A stretch of 64,000 nucleotides of DNA from Flavobacterium daejeonense DSM 17708 (GCF_000425425.1 NZ_AUDK01000004.1:186001-250000), one strand, 5' to 3'. Numbered from the stretch's first letter, positions 45,448-53,878 are shown. Notes: generated by a model not told the origin, from the letters alone. Numbers and translations: made by a program.

Positions 45448-47049
45448 ATGAGAATTCTAAATTATTTAAATTTTGCTTTGTGTTTCATTTGTCTGAACAG
45501 CTATGCACAGGTTTGGCAATGGAGTACTCCGGTAAAAGGAATGATTTCTGACGAAACAAAGCAGCATCCGCAGGCTTATTTATGGATTCCTGAGAATTGC
45601 AAGCAGGTTAAAGGAATTGTTTTGGGCCAACACAACATGATCGAAGAAGGAATTTTGGAACACGCCTATTTCAGAAAAGTAATGGCCGAACTGGGTTTTG
45701 CTGAAGTATGGGTCACACCGGTGGTAAGCTGGATGTATGATATGACCAAAGGAGAGGATAAGATTATTACAGATATGTTCAACGATTTGGCTGAAGTTTC
45801 CGGTTATCAGGAATTAGCTTACGCTCCAATCATTCCTATCGGGCATTCGGCAATGGCAAGTTTTCCATGGAATTTTGCGGCTTTTAACCCCGAGCGAACC
45901 TTAACTTTAGTTTCAATTCATGGTGATGCTCCTCAAACGAATCTAACAGGAAACGGGAAACCGAATCCCGATTGGGGTAACAGAAATATAGACGGAATTC
46001 CATCCTTATTCATCATGGGGGAATACGAATGGTGGGAAAAACGGATACAGCCAGCTTATAACTATATTCAAAAACATCCCCAAAGCGTAATTACATTATT
46101 TGCCGATGCCGGTCATGGTCATTTTGATTATTCAGATGAAATGGTAAAATATGTGGCCAATTATATTCGGGAAGCTGCAAAAAAAAGAATCTCAGCTAAA
46201 GCTACATTAAATGAAAAACCACAGCTTAACGTTGTTAAACCCGAATCAGGTTGGTTAATGGATAAGTGGCGACAGGATTCTATTCCATTGGCAAAGGCTG
46301 CTACATTCAAAAATTTTAAGGGAGACGGAGAAACCGCTTCCTGGGTTTTTGATAAAAAAATGGCAAGAAATACAGAACAGTTTTACGCCCAATCCAGAGG
46401 AAAGAAAAAGCAATACATTGGTTTGATTCAAAATGGACAAATAGTTCAGTCTGATAAAACCCATGCCAACTATACTTTAAATTTTAAACCTTTACAGGAT
46501 GGTATTTCTTTTACTTTAAAAGCTTTTTTTTCAGATAGCTTAAGGTTAAAACCAGTTTCTGATTTTGCAAAAACACCACTTTTAATTGACCGTATTTGTG
46601 GTCCTGTAAAGAAAGTTAATGATACTGTTTTCCAAATTAGCTTTGATAAACTGGGTTTTAATAATAGCAAACGAAGCAATGATATTTGGCTTTTGGCTCA
46701 CAATGATGGTGATTCTGTTTATAAAAGTGCGGTACAACAGTTGCATTTACGTTTTCCAATTAAAAATCAAGAAGGAACACCACAGCAGATTGATTTTTCA
46801 ACAATTAATGATGTAGCATTTGGTGTGAAAAAAATAGCATTAAATGCTAAATCAAGTGTTGGGGTCAAAGTAGGGTATTATGTAAAAGAAGGTCCGGCTT
46901 ATATAGAAGATAATGCATTACATTTTACTAAAATTCCTCCACGAACAAAATTTCCAATTAAAGTTATCGTGGTAGCTTGGCAATATGGAGTTGCAGATGA
47001 ATTACAATCTGCGGAACCTGTTGAACAAAGTTTTTGGATTAAGAAATAA
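45448..47049 (+). CDS. Alpha/beta hydrolase, putative carbohydrate esterase
   Basis: This 533-residue secreted protein (signal peptide to about residue 20, NSYA) has an alpha/beta hydrolase domain (about 35-245) with a nucleophile elbow IGHSAMAS (Ser134) and a candidate histidine in DAGHGHFDY (His223 or His225). The domain GKPNPDWGNRNIDGIPSLFIMGEYEW includes a possible acid residue. The C-terminal part (about 260-533) is beta-rich and unrecognised. The position after GH97 in a PUL suggests removal of an ester such as acetyl or methyl from the glycan. I do not recognise the family. Confidence 0.6.
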   Translation: MRILNYLNFALCFICLNSYAQVWQWSTPVKGMISDETKQHPQAYLWIPENCKQVKGIVLGQHNMIEEGILEHAYFRKVMAELGFAEVWVTPVVSWMYDMTKGEDKIITDMFNDLAEVSGYQELAYAPIIPIGHSAMASFPWNFAAFNPERTLTLVSIHGDAPQTNLTGNGKPNPDWGNRNIDGIPSLFIMGEYEWWEKRIQPAYNYIQKHPQSVITLFADAGHGHFDYSDEMVKYVANYIREAAKKRISAKATLNEKPQLNVVKPESGWLMDKWRQDSIPLAKAATFKNFKGDGETASWVFDKKMARNTEQFYAQSRGKKKQYIGLIQNGQIVQSDKTHANYTLNFKPLQDGISFTLKAFFSDSLRLKPVSDFAKTPLLIDRICGPVKKVNDTVFQISFDKLGFNNSKRSNDIWLLAHNDGDSVYKSAVQQLHLRFPIKNQEGTPQQIDFSTINDVAFGVKKIALNAKSSVGVKVGYYVKEGPAYIEDNALHFTKIPPRTKFPIKVIVVAWQYGVADELQSAEPVEQSFWIKK

Positions 47050-47074
47050 TTAGGTTTTTATAAATGAAAAAAGC

Positions 47075-47110
47075 AAAGCAGTTAAGCAACAAAGTTTAAC
47101 TGCTTTTTTT
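47075..47110 (+). terminator. Intrinsic terminator of the site B operon
   Basis: A perfect 11-bp stem (AAAGCAGTTAA at 47075-47085, complement at 47096-47106) is followed by a T-run to 47110. The rest of the gap to 47354 holds the site C promoter. Confidence 0.88.
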
Positions 47111-47173
47111 GTGGAAATAAGAGAGTGATTGGTAAACTGCAGTATTTACAGGTTTTTATAGGGTATAAGGATG

Positions 47174-47233
47174 ATAATTTATACTGATTGCATCATAATT
47201 TATCTGTCGAAAATATTTTTCTGACTAACATTG
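47174..47233 (+). promoter_or_regulatory. HTCS-type operator and promoter of the GH127-GH88-MFS-SDR operon (site C)
   Basis: Identical repeats ATAATTTAT (47174-47182, 47195-47203) are 21 bp apart, with TAACATTG (47226-47233) exactly 22 bp after the second. The spacer ACTGATTGCATC resembles that of site D. Predicted start is about 47240, giving a leader of about 115 nt. Confidence 0.75.
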
Positions 47234-47354
47234 AATATTCTTAGCAAGGATAATTTTTGTTGATGAAAAGTAGCAAAGAAATAAGTAAAAAGAACTTTTG
47301 TCAGGAAGCATTTTTAGATAAAAAACAGAATGATTTTAATAAAAAAGAAAATTA

Positions 47355-49271
47355 ATGATTAAGTATTTAATCTTAGTAGCAGGCATGTCAATTAGTATGT
47401 ATGGGCAATCTCATTATCCGGGACAGCATCAGGGGAAATTGAAATTAGATGATACTAAAAACGTAAAAGTTTTAGGATTTGATCTCCATGATGTGAAGTT
47501 ATTGGACAGTCCTTTTAAGGATAATATGGTGCGTGAAAGTAAGTGGATCATGAATATAGATGCTAATCGATTGTTGCATAGTTTCAGGACTAATGCAGGG
47601 ACATTTAGTAGTCAGGAAGGTGGTTATTTTACGGTGAATAAATTAGGAGGTTGGGAATCGCTGGATTGTGATTTAAGAGGTCATAGTACGGGGCATATTC
47701 TTTCCGGTTTGGCTTTATTATATGCTGCTACGGGAGAGAAAATGTACAAAGTTAAAGCGGATAGTTTGGTTACGGGCTTGGTTGAGGTTCAAAAAATATT
47801 GAATCAAAAAGGCTATCTGAGTGCATTTCCACAAAATTTAATAGACCGCGCCATTGGAGGAAAAAGTGTTTGGGCTCCTTGGTATACCCAACATAAATTA
47901 TTTTCGGGTTTAATAGACCAATATCTGTATTGTGATAGTAAGCCGGCATTAGAAATTGCTAAAGGAATGGCTGATTGGGCTTATGAAAAGTTCAAGCCTT
48001 TGACTGATGAAGAACGTAAAAGAATGCTTAGAAATGAGTTTGGGGGAATGAATGATTCTTTTTATGCTTTATATGAAATTACAGGAGACAATAAGTATAA
48101 ATTCCTTGCCGAATTTTTCTATCACGAAGAAGCATTGAATCCGCTTTTGGATAAGGTTGATAATCTCAATAAAAAACATGCCAACACCTATATCCCTAAA
48201 CTAATAGGTTTGTCACGAAATTATGAATTGGAAGGAGGAAATAAAAACCGTGAAATCCCTGAGTTTTTCTGGAATACGGTTGTTGATCATCACACATTTG
48301 TTACAGGTAGTAATAGTGATAAGGAGAAATTTTTTGAACCAGATCATCTTTCAGAGCATTTGAGTGGTTATACAGGAGAGTCCTGTAATGTGTATAATAT
48401 GCTAAAACTGACCCGTCATTTGTATGGCTATAATCCGCAAATAAAATATGTGGATTATTACGAAAAAGCACTTTACAATCACATTTTGGGACAGCAGGAT
48501 CCAAAAACAGGGATGGTAGCTTATTTTTTACCGATGAAACCCGGTGCACATAAGGTTTACAGTACGCCTGAAAATTCATTTTGGTGTTGTGTGGGAAGTG
48601 GTTTTGAAAATCAGGCAAAATACGGGGAGTTTATTTATTACCATGATAAAGGGCTTTATGTGAACCTTTTTATTCCGTCTGAATTGAATTGGAAAGAAAA
48701 AGGAATAATTATCAGGCAGCAAACAAGTTTTCCAAATAACGGAAATGTTAACCTTAGTTTGAGTACAAAGACAGCTGTTAACATGCCAATCCATATTCGC
48801 TACCCTTCATGGGCAAACAATGTGGAAGTGAAAGTAAACGGTAAAAAACAATTGGTTAAATCAAAACCAGGAAGCTATATAGTATTAAACCGTACTTGGA
48901 GTGATGGTGATAATATTGATATTTCTTTTGGAATGCAAATAAAAGTAGTTCCTACAGCTGATAATCCTAAGGTGGCAGCCATAACCTATGGTCCGGTAGT
49001 TTTAGCAGGAGTTAAAGGTACTGATGGAATGCGGAATCCAGCTCCATATAGCAATCCAAAGCTCTATAACGATTATTATACTTATGACTATTATGTTCCT
49101 GCTAGTCTAACAAATAAACTGGATTTTTCATTGAAACAGCTAACAGAAAACAGTTTAAGATTGAATAAAGAAACATTAGATTTCCAGATTAAAGGTACAG
49201 GCAACATTTTGAAACCTATCTCAGCAATTCATGGGGAGCGTTATATTATTTATTGGAATTTGACAAAATAA
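47355..49271 (+). CDS. GH127/GH146-like beta-L-arabinofuranosidase family protein
   Basis: This 638-residue secreted protein has the DUF1680 pattern: FDLHDVKLLDSPFKDN, GGWESLDCDLRGHSTGHILS, WAPWYTQHKLFSGLIDQY and HLSGYTGESCNVYNMLKLTRHLY. Zinc ligands of the family are present: Glu342 and Cys344 in GESCN, and Cys411-Cys412 in FWCCVGSG. The first Cys of the CC pair is the nucleophile in characterised GH127 (HypBA1 Glu338, Cys340, Cys417, Cys418). The enzyme family hydrolyses beta-L-arabinofuranosides, though some DUF1680 proteins have other activities. It is the first gene of the site C operon. Confidence 0.82.
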   Translation: MIKYLILVAGMSISMYGQSHYPGQHQGKLKLDDTKNVKVLGFDLHDVKLLDSPFKDNMVRESKWIMNIDANRLLHSFRTNAGTFSSQEGGYFTVNKLGGWESLDCDLRGHSTGHILSGLALLYAATGEKMYKVKADSLVTGLVEVQKILNQKGYLSAFPQNLIDRAIGGKSVWAPWYTQHKLFSGLIDQYLYCDSKPALEIAKGMADWAYEKFKPLTDEERKRMLRNEFGGMNDSFYALYEITGDNKYKFLAEFFYHEEALNPLLDKVDNLNKKHANTYIPKLIGLSRNYELEGGNKNREIPEFFWNTVVDHHTFVTGSNSDKEKFFEPDHLSEHLSGYTGESCNVYNMLKLTRHLYGYNPQIKYVDYYEKALYNHILGQQDPKTGMVAYFLPMKPGAHKVYSTPENSFWCCVGSGFENQAKYGEFIYYHDKGLYVNLFIPSELNWKEKGIIIRQQTSFPNNGNVNLSLSTKTAVNMPIHIRYPSWANNVEVKVNGKKQLVKSKPGSYIVLNRTWSDGDNIDISFGMQIKVVPTADNPKVAAITYGPVVLAGVKGTDGMRNPAPYSNPKLYNDYYTYDYYVPASLTNKLDFSLKQLTENSLRLNKETLDFQIKGTGNILKPISAIHGERYIIYWNLTK

Positions 49272-49292
49272 AAGATTTATCTAGAAAATATT

Positions 49293-50534
49293 ATGAATAT
49301 AAAAAAACAAATTATAGGAGCTCTTATTACTTCCTCTCTCTTAGTGGGATGTGGAAGTAAATATACAAATGCTAAATTGGATAAAGACTTTGATGTTGAT
49401 GCGCAATTAAATTATTGTGTTAACCAAACTACTGAAGCCTTAAAACAAATACCTGAGGAAGGTTCTATTCCCAGAAATATTGCTCCAGATAGCAAACAAT
49501 GGCGTTATGTAGATTATACAGATTGGACCAGTGGTTTCTGGTCGGGAGAGCTTTGGTATCTATATGAAGCAACTGGCAATCAAAACTGGGCAACAGCGGC
49601 GGATAAATTTACTAATTATCTGGCACCACTTTCTGTTAGTCCGGCATTGGATCATGATTTAGGCTTTCAGGTTTTTAATAGTTATGGAAATGGATATCGT
49701 ATCACTAAAAATCCGGAATATAAAAGTGTTTTATTAAAAACAGCCGATACCTTGGCAACGCTTTACAATCCAAAAGTAGGAACGATTTTATCCTGGCCAA
49801 GAGAGGTGCCTAATATGGAATGGCCTCAACATAATACGATTATGGATAACATGATTAATCTCGAATTGTTGTTTTGGGCTTCTAAAAATGGTGGAAGTAA
49901 AAAATTATACGATATGGCGGTGAGTCACGCCACCGTAACGATGAACAATCATTTTAGACCGGATTATACTTCGTATCATGTAGTGATTTACGACAAAGAA
50001 ACCGGTAAAAAAATAAAAGCGGTAACGCATCAGGGTTATAGTGACAGCAGTATGTGGGCTCGTGGGCAGTCCTGGGCAATTTATGGTTATACTATGGTTT
50101 ACAGAGAAACGAAAGATCCTAAATTTTTGGATTTTGCACATAAAGTTACCCGGGTATATTTAGACCGATTACCAAAAGACTTAATTCCCTATTGGGATTT
50201 TGATGATCCAATGATTCCAAAGGCTCCTCGTGATGCTTCAGCTGCAGTAGTTGTGGCATCGGCTCTTTTAGAATTATCGACCTATACTCAGGATGCTGTT
50301 TTAGCAAAAGAATATTTTGATAAAGCCGAAGCGATGCTAAAAGAACTTTCAGAACATTATCAGAGCAGGGATAAAAATACAGCATTGTTGTTGCATTCTA
50401 CAGGGCATAAACCGGCAGGATCAGAAATTGATTACTCAATCATTTACGCTGATTATTATTATGTAGAAGCTCTATTGAGATATAAAAAAATGAAGGAAGG
50501 AGAACAACCTTTACTAACTTATAAATTCAATTAA
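49293..50534 (+). CDS. GH88 unsaturated glucuronyl hydrolase, lipoprotein
   Basis: This 413-residue lipoprotein (lipobox ending VGCGSK) forms an alpha6/alpha6 barrel with GH88 signatures YTDWTSGFWSGELWYLYE, DHDLGFQVFNSYGNG (Asp122) and HNTIMDNMINLELLFW (Asp185), plus GYSDSSMWARGQSWAIYGY. The two Asp positions are 63 apart, close to the 61 of Bacillus UGL (Asp88, Asp149). It hydrates the 4,5-unsaturated uronic acid left at the non-reducing end by polysaccharide lyases, releasing it for conversion to a keto-uronate. Its presence strongly supports lyase activity upstream in this PUL. It lies 21 bp downstream of the GH127-like gene. Confidence 0.93.
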   Translation: MNIKKQIIGALITSSLLVGCGSKYTNAKLDKDFDVDAQLNYCVNQTTEALKQIPEEGSIPRNIAPDSKQWRYVDYTDWTSGFWSGELWYLYEATGNQNWATAADKFTNYLAPLSVSPALDHDLGFQVFNSYGNGYRITKNPEYKSVLLKTADTLATLYNPKVGTILSWPREVPNMEWPQHNTIMDNMINLELLFWASKNGGSKKLYDMAVSHATVTMNNHFRPDYTSYHVVIYDKETGKKIKAVTHQGYSDSSMWARGQSWAIYGYTMVYRETKDPKFLDFAHKVTRVYLDRLPKDLIPYWDFDDPMIPKAPRDASAAVVVASALLELSTYTQDAVLAKEYFDKAEAMLKELSEHYQSRDKNTALLLHSTGHKPAGSEIDYSIIYADYYYVEALLRYKKMKEGEQPLLTYKFN

Positions 50535-50565
50535 TAAATAACCAATCAAAAAATAAAATATAAAA

Positions 50566-51891
50566 ATGAATAATAAAAAAATAATATACTGGTCTATAGT
50601 TGTTGCCTTAGCCGGTTTTCTATTTGGTTTTGATACCGTAGTGATTTCAGGTGCTGATAAGCAATTGCAACAATTATGGAATTCTTCCGATTTGTATCAC
50701 GGTTTGGTAGTGATGTCATCAGCCCTTTGGGGGACGGTAATAGGAGCTATTTTTGGAGCTATCCCTACCAATGCTTTAGGACGTAAAAAAACTTTAATTG
50801 CTATTGGTATTTTATTTTTCCTTTCAGCTGTAGGAACTGCTTTTGCAAATGATTCTATAGTATTTTCAATTTTTAGATTCTTAGGAGGCTTAGGTATTGG
50901 AGCATCAACGATTGCCGCACCGACCTATGTTTCTGAAATTGCTCCTGCCAAAGATAGAGGAAAGTTAGTAGCCTTATACCAATTTAATATTGTATTCGGA
51001 ATTTTGATTGCTTTTCTATCCAATTATTTATTGCAGGATATTGGCGAAAATTCCTGGCGTTGGATGTTGGGTGTACAAGCAGCTCCGGCTTTAATTTACA
51101 CCGTATTAGTTTTTGGAATTCCCGAAAGTCCGCGTTGGATTTATGAATATAAAAAAGACAAAGAAAAAGCGGTTGAGATATTACGTTTGGTGAATACAGA
51201 GGAAGAAGTGGCTGAGGAAATAAAAGCCATGGAAAATGAAAAAGGACAAGAAATAGCTGATGAGTCTATTTTTATGAAAAAATATAGAAAACCATTAATG
51301 CTGGCTTTTTTCATCGCACTTTTCAATCAGTTTTCAGGGATTAATGCTTTCTTGTATTATGCGCCGCGTATTTTTGAATTGGCGGGTTTAGAAAAATCAG
51401 CATCGTTTTTTAGCAGTATTGGGATTGGAATTGTTAACCTGATTTTTACCCTAATTGGAATTTCCTTAATTGATAAATATGGTCGTAAAACTTTAATGTA
51501 TTTAGGTTCTGTAGGCTATATTGTTTCCTTAGGATTAGTAACTCTGGCTTTTTATTTTGAGTGGAAAGGAATGGCAGTTCCTGTATTTTTCTTTTTATTC
51601 ATCGCTTCTCATGCAGTAGGACAGGGTTCGGTAATTTGGGTTTTTATATCTGAATTATTTCCTAATAAGTTAAGAGCAGCAGGAACTTCATTTGGAACCT
51701 CAGTTCATTGGGTATTGGCTGCCTTAATCCCCTCATTCATTCCGTTTTTGTTTAAAGAAATTGGTTCTACAACAGTGTTCGCTATTTTCTGTCTGATGAT
51801 GGTTTGGCAATTATTATGGGTTTTCTTTAAAATGCCGGAGACTAAAGGAAAGACTTTGGAAGAATTATCAGAAAGTCTGGCAACTAAATAA
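50566..51891 (+). CDS. Sugar porter (MFS) family transporter
   Basis: This 441-residue membrane protein has 12 predicted helices and sugar porter motifs: GFDTVVISG in helix 1, NALGRKKTLI after helix 2, GLGIGASTIAAPTYVSEIAPAKDRGKL, PESPRWIYE after helix 6, NQFSGINAFLYYAPRIFE in helix 7, DKYGRKTL and PETKGKTLEEL at the C-terminus. It carries a sugar across the inner membrane, probably by proton symport. The position between GH88 and an SDR suggests import of a monosaccharide or keto-uronate produced by the locus. Confidence 0.93.
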   Translation: MNNKKIIYWSIVVALAGFLFGFDTVVISGADKQLQQLWNSSDLYHGLVVMSSALWGTVIGAIFGAIPTNALGRKKTLIAIGILFFLSAVGTAFANDSIVFSIFRFLGGLGIGASTIAAPTYVSEIAPAKDRGKLVALYQFNIVFGILIAFLSNYLLQDIGENSWRWMLGVQAAPALIYTVLVFGIPESPRWIYEYKKDKEKAVEILRLVNTEEEVAEEIKAMENEKGQEIADESIFMKKYRKPLMLAFFIALFNQFSGINAFLYYAPRIFELAGLEKSASFFSSIGIGIVNLIFTLIGISLIDKYGRKTLMYLGSVGYIVSLGLVTLAFYFEWKGMAVPVFFFLFIASHAVGQGSVIWVFISELFPNKLRAAGTSFGTSVHWVLAALIPSFIPFLFKEIGSTTVFAIFCLMMVWQLLWVFFKMPETKGKTLEELSESLATK

Positions 51892-51921
51892 GTGAAACTA
51901 ATAACTAATATATAATAAAGA

Positions 51922-52707
51922 ATGACAAATTTATTTAGTCTTGAAGGTAAAACAGCTATGGTTACCGGAGGAATACACGGATTAGGAATGGCAATGGCAG
52001 AAGGTTTAGCCAAAGCAGGAGCAGAGTTAATTATTACCAATAATGTTCAGGAACCTTTAGATACAGCTATCGAACAATACAAAAAGGCAGGATTCAAAGC
52101 AACAGGTTATGCGTTTGATGTAACCGATGAGGTTGATGCCGAAAAGAAAGTGGCAGAGATTGAAGCTAATCACGGTAAAATTGACATTTTAGTAAATAAC
52201 GCTGGTATTATCATGCGTGTTTTAGCTATTGATATGAAAGTAGAAGATTTCCGTAAAGTAATCGATGTCGATTTAGTAGGACCCTTTATCATGTCAAAAT
52301 TAGTAGCCAAAGGAATGATAGCACGTCAGTCTGGAAAGATTATTAATATCTGTTCGATGATGAGTGAGTTGGGGCGAGACAATGTTAGTGCTTATGCTTC
52401 CGCCAAAGGAGGTTTGAAAATGTTGACCAGAAACTTAGCTACAGAATGGGCTAAATATAATGTACAGGTAAATGCAATTGGTCCGGGGTATTTTGCCACT
52501 TCACAAACAGCGCCAATTCGTGTGGACGGTCATCCCTTCAATGAATTTATTATAGGAAGAACTCCGGCAGGACGTTGGGGTGATCCGGAAGATTTAGCCG
52601 GAACAGCAGTTTTCTTGGCATCTGATGCGAGTAATTTTGTGAACGGTCAGGTGATTTATGTGGACGGTGGAATTTTGGCTACCATCGGAAAACCTTCAAA
52701 TGAATAG
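51922..52707 (+). CDS. SDR oxidoreductase, gluconate 5-dehydrogenase / KduD-like
   Basis: This 261-residue cytoplasmic short-chain dehydrogenase has the nucleotide-binding motif TGGIHGLG (15-22), NNAG (92-95) and the catalytic Ser145, Tyr158 and Lys162 (YASAK). The N-terminus FSLEGKTAMVTG and the end GQVIYVDGG are as in gluconate 5-dehydrogenases and 2-keto-3-deoxy-gluconate-forming KduD enzymes. Following GH88 and a transporter, it most likely reduces the keto-uronate derived from unsaturated uronic acid. KduI, KDG kinase and aldolase genes are not in this window. It is the last intact gene of the site C operon. Confidence 0.85.
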   Translation: MTNLFSLEGKTAMVTGGIHGLGMAMAEGLAKAGAELIITNNVQEPLDTAIEQYKKAGFKATGYAFDVTDEVDAEKKVAEIEANHGKIDILVNNAGIIMRVLAIDMKVEDFRKVIDVDLVGPFIMSKLVAKGMIARQSGKIINICSMMSELGRDNVSAYASAKGGLKMLTRNLATEWAKYNVQVNAIGPGYFATSQTAPIRVDGHPFNEFIIGRTPAGRWGDPEDLAGTAVFLASDASNFVNGQVIYVDGGILATIGKPSNE

Positions 52708-52711
52708 ATTA

Positions 52712-53393
52712 ATGGATATTAATACAGATAAAAATAATATTAAAGAGCTGGTTTTTAATTGAATTGAAGCTGAATTAAAAAAAGAAAATTTTACGGTTGT
52801 CAGGAAAGATAATTCTAGACCTTGGGGGAGGTTTTTTCGTAATTGACGAAGGTCAGGCAGCTGATTTTGCAGCTAAATATTTCCCTCACCTTGAAATGGA
52901 CTCGATTAGAATTACCAATAAGTTAAGTCCAAAAATTTTAGTGGTTGCTCCAAATAAAAGATTGTCTTGGCAATATCATTTTCGAAGAGCCGAAATTTGG
53001 AAAATAGTAGCCGGAATTGTAGGAGTAAAGACCAGTCTGACGGATAAAGAAGGAGATGTACAAAGTCTTGTTCCGGGTGATTACATCCATGTTCCTGTAA
53101 GTGTAGATTGTGATATTGCTTTTCCAACTTTTGGACATTCAATGTATCCTGAAATTTCAAATGGAGATAAAGTAGGTTATAAATTTATTAAAGACTGGAG
53201 TTTTTTTAATTACGGTATGAAGTATTTAATTGTTACCGAAGAACAACGTATGGTTAAATATTTGAAGAGATCTACTATTGAAGGTAATGTTTTGTTGACT
53301 TCAAGAAATGAAGATTATGAAGATATTGAAATGCCTGTGAGTAGTATTCGTTCTATTTTACAAGTGAGATATATTTGTAAAACAGAAATGTAA
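52712..53393 (+). pseudogene. Broken cupin gene fused to a LexA/S24-like repressor tail
   Basis: From ATG at 52712 the frame reads MDINTDKNNIKELVFN, then TGA at 52760-52762, and resumes IEAELKKENFTVVRKDNSRPWG. A run of five Gs (52824-52828) then shifts the frame; with four Gs it would continue RPWGGFFVIDEGQA, and the rest follows in the other frame to 53393. Cupin features are the SRPWGGFFVIDE segment and LSWQYHFRRAEIWKIVAGIVGV. After about 53095 the sequence changes to an S24/LexA-like C-terminal domain (FPTFGHSMYPEISNGDKVGYKF, MVKYLKRS, VSSIRSILQVRYI). The normal cupin C-terminus is missing. An alternative 198-residue frame (52797-53393) exists but would begin inside the broken domain. Confidence 0.75.
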
Positions 53394-53457
53394 ATAGGTT
53401 TAAATTCAATAGTAAATTTATAAGTTTATATATAAATAGGTTTGTTTAGATATAATA

Positions 53458-53481
53458 ATGTTGATACAAATGTTGATACAA
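53458..53481. repeat. Two tandem copies of a 12-bp repeat
   Basis: ATGTTGATACAA occurs at 53458-53469 and again at 53470-53481, between the cupin/S24 relic and the tRNA cluster. Together with the fused S24 tail this might mark an old recombination or integration point beside tRNA genes, but no integrase or second att copy is visible. Confidence 0.5.
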
Positions 53482-53500
53482 ATACCAGTATAAATAATAA

Positions 53501-53526
53501 AAAACCCCAGTGTTTGCTGGGGTTTT
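53501..53526 (-). terminator. Terminator of the tRNA transcript
   Basis: A perfect 10-bp stem (AAAACCCCAG at 53501-53510, CTGGGGTTTT at 53517-53526) is followed on the minus strand by further Ts. It lies just after tRNA-Leu and may also stop plus-strand transcription from the SDR operon. Confidence 0.85.
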
Positions 53527-53539
53527 AAATATTTCAAAG

Positions 53540-53622
53540 TGACCATGGAGGGATTTGAACCCTCACGCCCTTGCGAGCACCACCCCCTCAAGATGGCGAG
53601 TCTACCGTTTCTCCACATGGCC
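53540..53622 (-). tRNA. tRNA-Leu (GAG)
   Basis: On the minus strand a 7-bp acceptor stem (GGCCATG with CATGGTC), an anticodon stem CCATC/GGTGG with loop TTGAGGG (anticodon GAG), a class II variable arm (GCTCGCAAGGGC region) and the T-arm GGGTTCAAATCCC are readable. The discriminator is A and CCA is not encoded. Confidence 0.9.
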
Positions 53623-53663
53623 TAAAAGAAAAAAAGGTTAAGTAAATTTTACTTAACCTTTTG

Positions 53664-53736
53664 TGACCCGACTGGGGCTCGAACCCAGGACCCCATCATT
53701 AAAAGTGATGTGCTCTACCAACTGAGCTATCGAGTC
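53664..53736 (-). tRNA. tRNA-Lys (TTT), copy 1
   Basis: On the minus strand the 73-nt gene has acceptor stem GACTCGA/TCGGGTC, D-arm AGCTCAGTTGGTAGAGC, anticodon stem CATCA/TGATG with loop CTTTTAA (anticodon TTT), and T-arm CTGGGTTCGAGCCCCAG. CCA is not encoded. It is identical to the copy at 53781-53853. Confidence 0.95.
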
Positions 53737-53780
53737 GTTGCATCAGAAAACGTTTGTTTTTCAAGTGAATCACTCGTTTG

Positions 53781-53853
53781 TGACCCGACTGGGGCTCGAA
53801 CCCAGGACCCCATCATTAAAAGTGATGTGCTCTACCAACTGAGCTATCGAGTC
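53781..53853 (-). tRNA. tRNA-Lys (TTT), copy 2
   Basis: This is an identical second copy of the 73-nt tRNA-Lys gene, 44 bp upstream of the first in the direction of transcription. The three tRNA genes are probably one transcript (Lys, Lys, Leu). Confidence 0.95.
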
Positions 53854-53878
53854 TTGCATCGTTCCCTGATTGCGGGTG

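Noticed and set aside
52797-53393. A 198-residue frame as an intact gene
   Set aside because: It begins within a cupin domain whose upstream part continues in a different frame, so it reads better as the 3' portion of a broken fused gene. A surviving translated product cannot be excluded.
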